Source of the DNA: an uncultured Chloroflexota bacterium
GTDB lineage: Bacteria; Chloroflexota; Anaerolineae; Caldilineales; Caldilineaceae
Assembly (NCBI GenBank): GCA_903879975.1
Contig: CAIRNL010000382.1
Coordinates: 1 to 26,689 of the forward strand
DNA: 26,689 nt
Direction: 5' to 3'
Below are positions 26,071 to 26,689 of the stretch, piece after piece. Made by a program: the position numbers and the translations under genes. The notes under the pieces are model-generated. The model did not search any database. It saw only the letters and a list, made by a program, of their open reading frames with translations, and was not told where the DNA came from. Positions within the stretch are counted from its first letter, which is position 1. Every line of letters starts with the position of its first letter.

Positions 26071-26251
26071 CGGCAACCGCCACTGCGCAGCTAACGTAGC
26101 GGCGGTGAACCGCTTGCCCATACACCAAGCCCGCTCCAAGCTGGCTGCTTAGCCCACGCTTGCCAGGCTGATGCCGAGTATCGACCATCCGTGAGGTTGT
26201 TGATTGCCCCATCTGTACCATCGGTGCTGTACAGATAATAAAAAGGGCTGT
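26071..26251. other. Non-coding stretch before the tRNA remnant
   Basis: No supported gene. It contains GC-rich inverted segments (for example around CCGCCACTGC / GCGGCGGT at 26080-26107), which might end the upstream operon, but no T-run follows. Confidence 0.4.
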
Positions 26252-26290
26252 AAAAAGCAACGGGCACTCCTGTGAGCCAGGAGTGCCCGT
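26252..26290 (-). terminator. Intrinsic terminator behind the tRNA-Val remnant
   Basis: On the minus strand ACGGGCACTCCTG, a 5-nt loop, CAGGAGTGCCCGT, TTGC, five T. A 13-bp perfect stem, 15 bp after the CCA end of the tRNA remnant: the tRNA's own terminator. Confidence 0.85.
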
Positions 26291-26305
26291 ACGGCAGAAA
26301 AACGA

Positions 26306-26355
26306 TGGTGGGCGAGAAGGGACTCGAACCCGTGACCTCACGGATGTGAACCGTG
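26306..26355 (-). pseudogene. 3' half of tRNA-Val(CAC), probable attachment-site scar
   Basis: On the minus strand: anticodon arm CACGG-TTCACAT-CCGTG (anticodon CAC, valine), variable region AGGTC, T arm ACGGG-TTCGAGT-CCCTT with one mismatched pair, 3' acceptor CTCGCCC and encoded CCA. The 5' acceptor and D arm expected before it (GGGCGAG, then the D arm) are absent; the sequence before 26355 is unrelated. The break at the 5' edge of the anticodon stem is typical of tRNA-integrating elements. Confidence 0.8.
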
Positions 26356-26689
26356 ACCGGACTATTTGTGTACCTGAAACTTCACGGCTGGCGTTGCGGC
26401 GACTGCCGCAAGAGAGGCCGCAAGCCCCTCTGTGTGGTTTCTTTGCTCCTGATTTTGGGCGTTTCGACAGCCAACAGATAGGTGTGCCTGACTTAACCGT
26501 CGAAGCCGCCAATTTCCATCCGTGATATGTCCGCTTGCTGTGCTGTTGGCCGTGCACCCGTGGGAGACGACCCCTATCGATGCCGGCGGCGCTCGAATTG
26601 GCGCCGGCGCCGACCCCTGCCCTACGTTTTCAGGCCGATTGATAACTGGTTGTTCTCGGTCACGCCCCCCAGTGAGTGTTGACCATCGA
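26356..26689. other. Region right of the tRNA break, no gene recognised
   Basis: If the tRNA fragment is an attachment scar, this is the inner end of an integrated element. No integrase or other protein could be recognised in any frame; open frames are short and lack motifs. A GC-rich patch (GGCGCCGGCGCC, 26604-26615) is self-complementary. Confidence 0.35.

Noticed and set aside
26306..26400. Complete tRNA-Val gene
   Set aside because: The 5' acceptor strand and D arm are not present in the sequence before the anticodon stem, and one T-stem pair is mismatched.
25844..26557. 237-aa minus-strand open frame across the nucleotidyltransferase end and tRNA remnant
   Set aside because: It runs through a tRNA fragment, a terminator hairpin and antisense sequence of a real gene; no motifs.
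26356..26689. Integrase C-terminus next to the tRNA scar
   Set aside because: A minus-strand frame ending just before the tRNA fragment is open, but no tyrosine recombinase motif (R-H-R-Y) can be seen in it.

Overview
The window looks like chromosomal DNA of a filamentous, denitrification-capable Chloroflexota (Caldilinea/Anaerolineae-like). The basis is protein style only: lipoprotein signal peptides followed by Gly-rich tethers, a secreted protein ending in LPT-type tails, and a clade II-type nos cluster with NosZ, NosL and a cytochrome c all carrying lipobox cysteines, as expected where proteins act outside a single membrane. The taxonomic call is an inference.

Layout. (1) 1-2982: 3' part of a very large fused gene (APH-type small-molecule kinase, M23 metallopeptidase-like domain, class III aminotransferase), followed by a CcmC/CcsA-like membrane protein (3040-3690) and an MFS transporter (3833-5188). 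(2) 5202-6983, minus: GAF/PAS sensor protein that ends without an output domain. (3) 7219-8203, minus: two tandem cold-shock protein genes, each with its own sigma70-like promoter and a leader of about 145 nt containing a hairpin; the leader of the first has an intrinsic-terminator-like structure. (4) 8256-17739, plus: nitrous oxide reduction cluster in the order ferredoxin, nosZ, nosB-like, nosD, nosF, nosY, nosL, cytochrome c, cupin, protoglobin-MoaD-like fusion, cupin, short membrane protein fragment. A CRP-type dyad (GTGA-N6-TCAC) sits centred 41.5 bp before a predicted start site, as in class II activated promoters. (5) 17799-22956, minus: a Crp/Fnr regulator, a DUF4432-type aldose epimerase-like protein, then a Gfo/Idh/MocA oxidoreductase, a xylose-isomerase-like TIM barrel protein and an alpha/beta hydrolase: a sugar or polyol catabolic set. 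(6) 23230-26070, plus: small membrane protein, secreted Cys-rich unknown protein, and an 81-aa protein plus nucleotidyltransferase pair. (7) 26252-26355, minus: the 3' half of a tRNA-Val with its terminator, a likely integration scar, then no recognisable gene to the end.

How it works together: NosZ reduces N2O to N2; NosD/F/Y and NosL supply copper/sulfur for its centres; the ferredoxin and cytochrome c are candidate electron carriers. The protoglobin-MoaD fusion between two cupins is the least expected part and the best candidate for something undescribed (possible NO/O2 sensing or handling linked to N2O respiration). The Crp/Fnr protein at 22273-22956 has an R-E-x-x-x-R-type recognition helix like E. 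coli Crp, which fits the GTGA half-sites before the nos cluster.

Repeats: an approximately 85-bp palindromic element occurs three times (3696, 11604, 17731); one copy is read in frame as part of NosD and another supplies stop codons to the genes on both sides. A 135-bp MITE-like element with 15-bp perfect terminal inverted repeats lies at 25007-25141, and a 114-bp direct duplication carrying a strong palindrome lies at 23627-23830.
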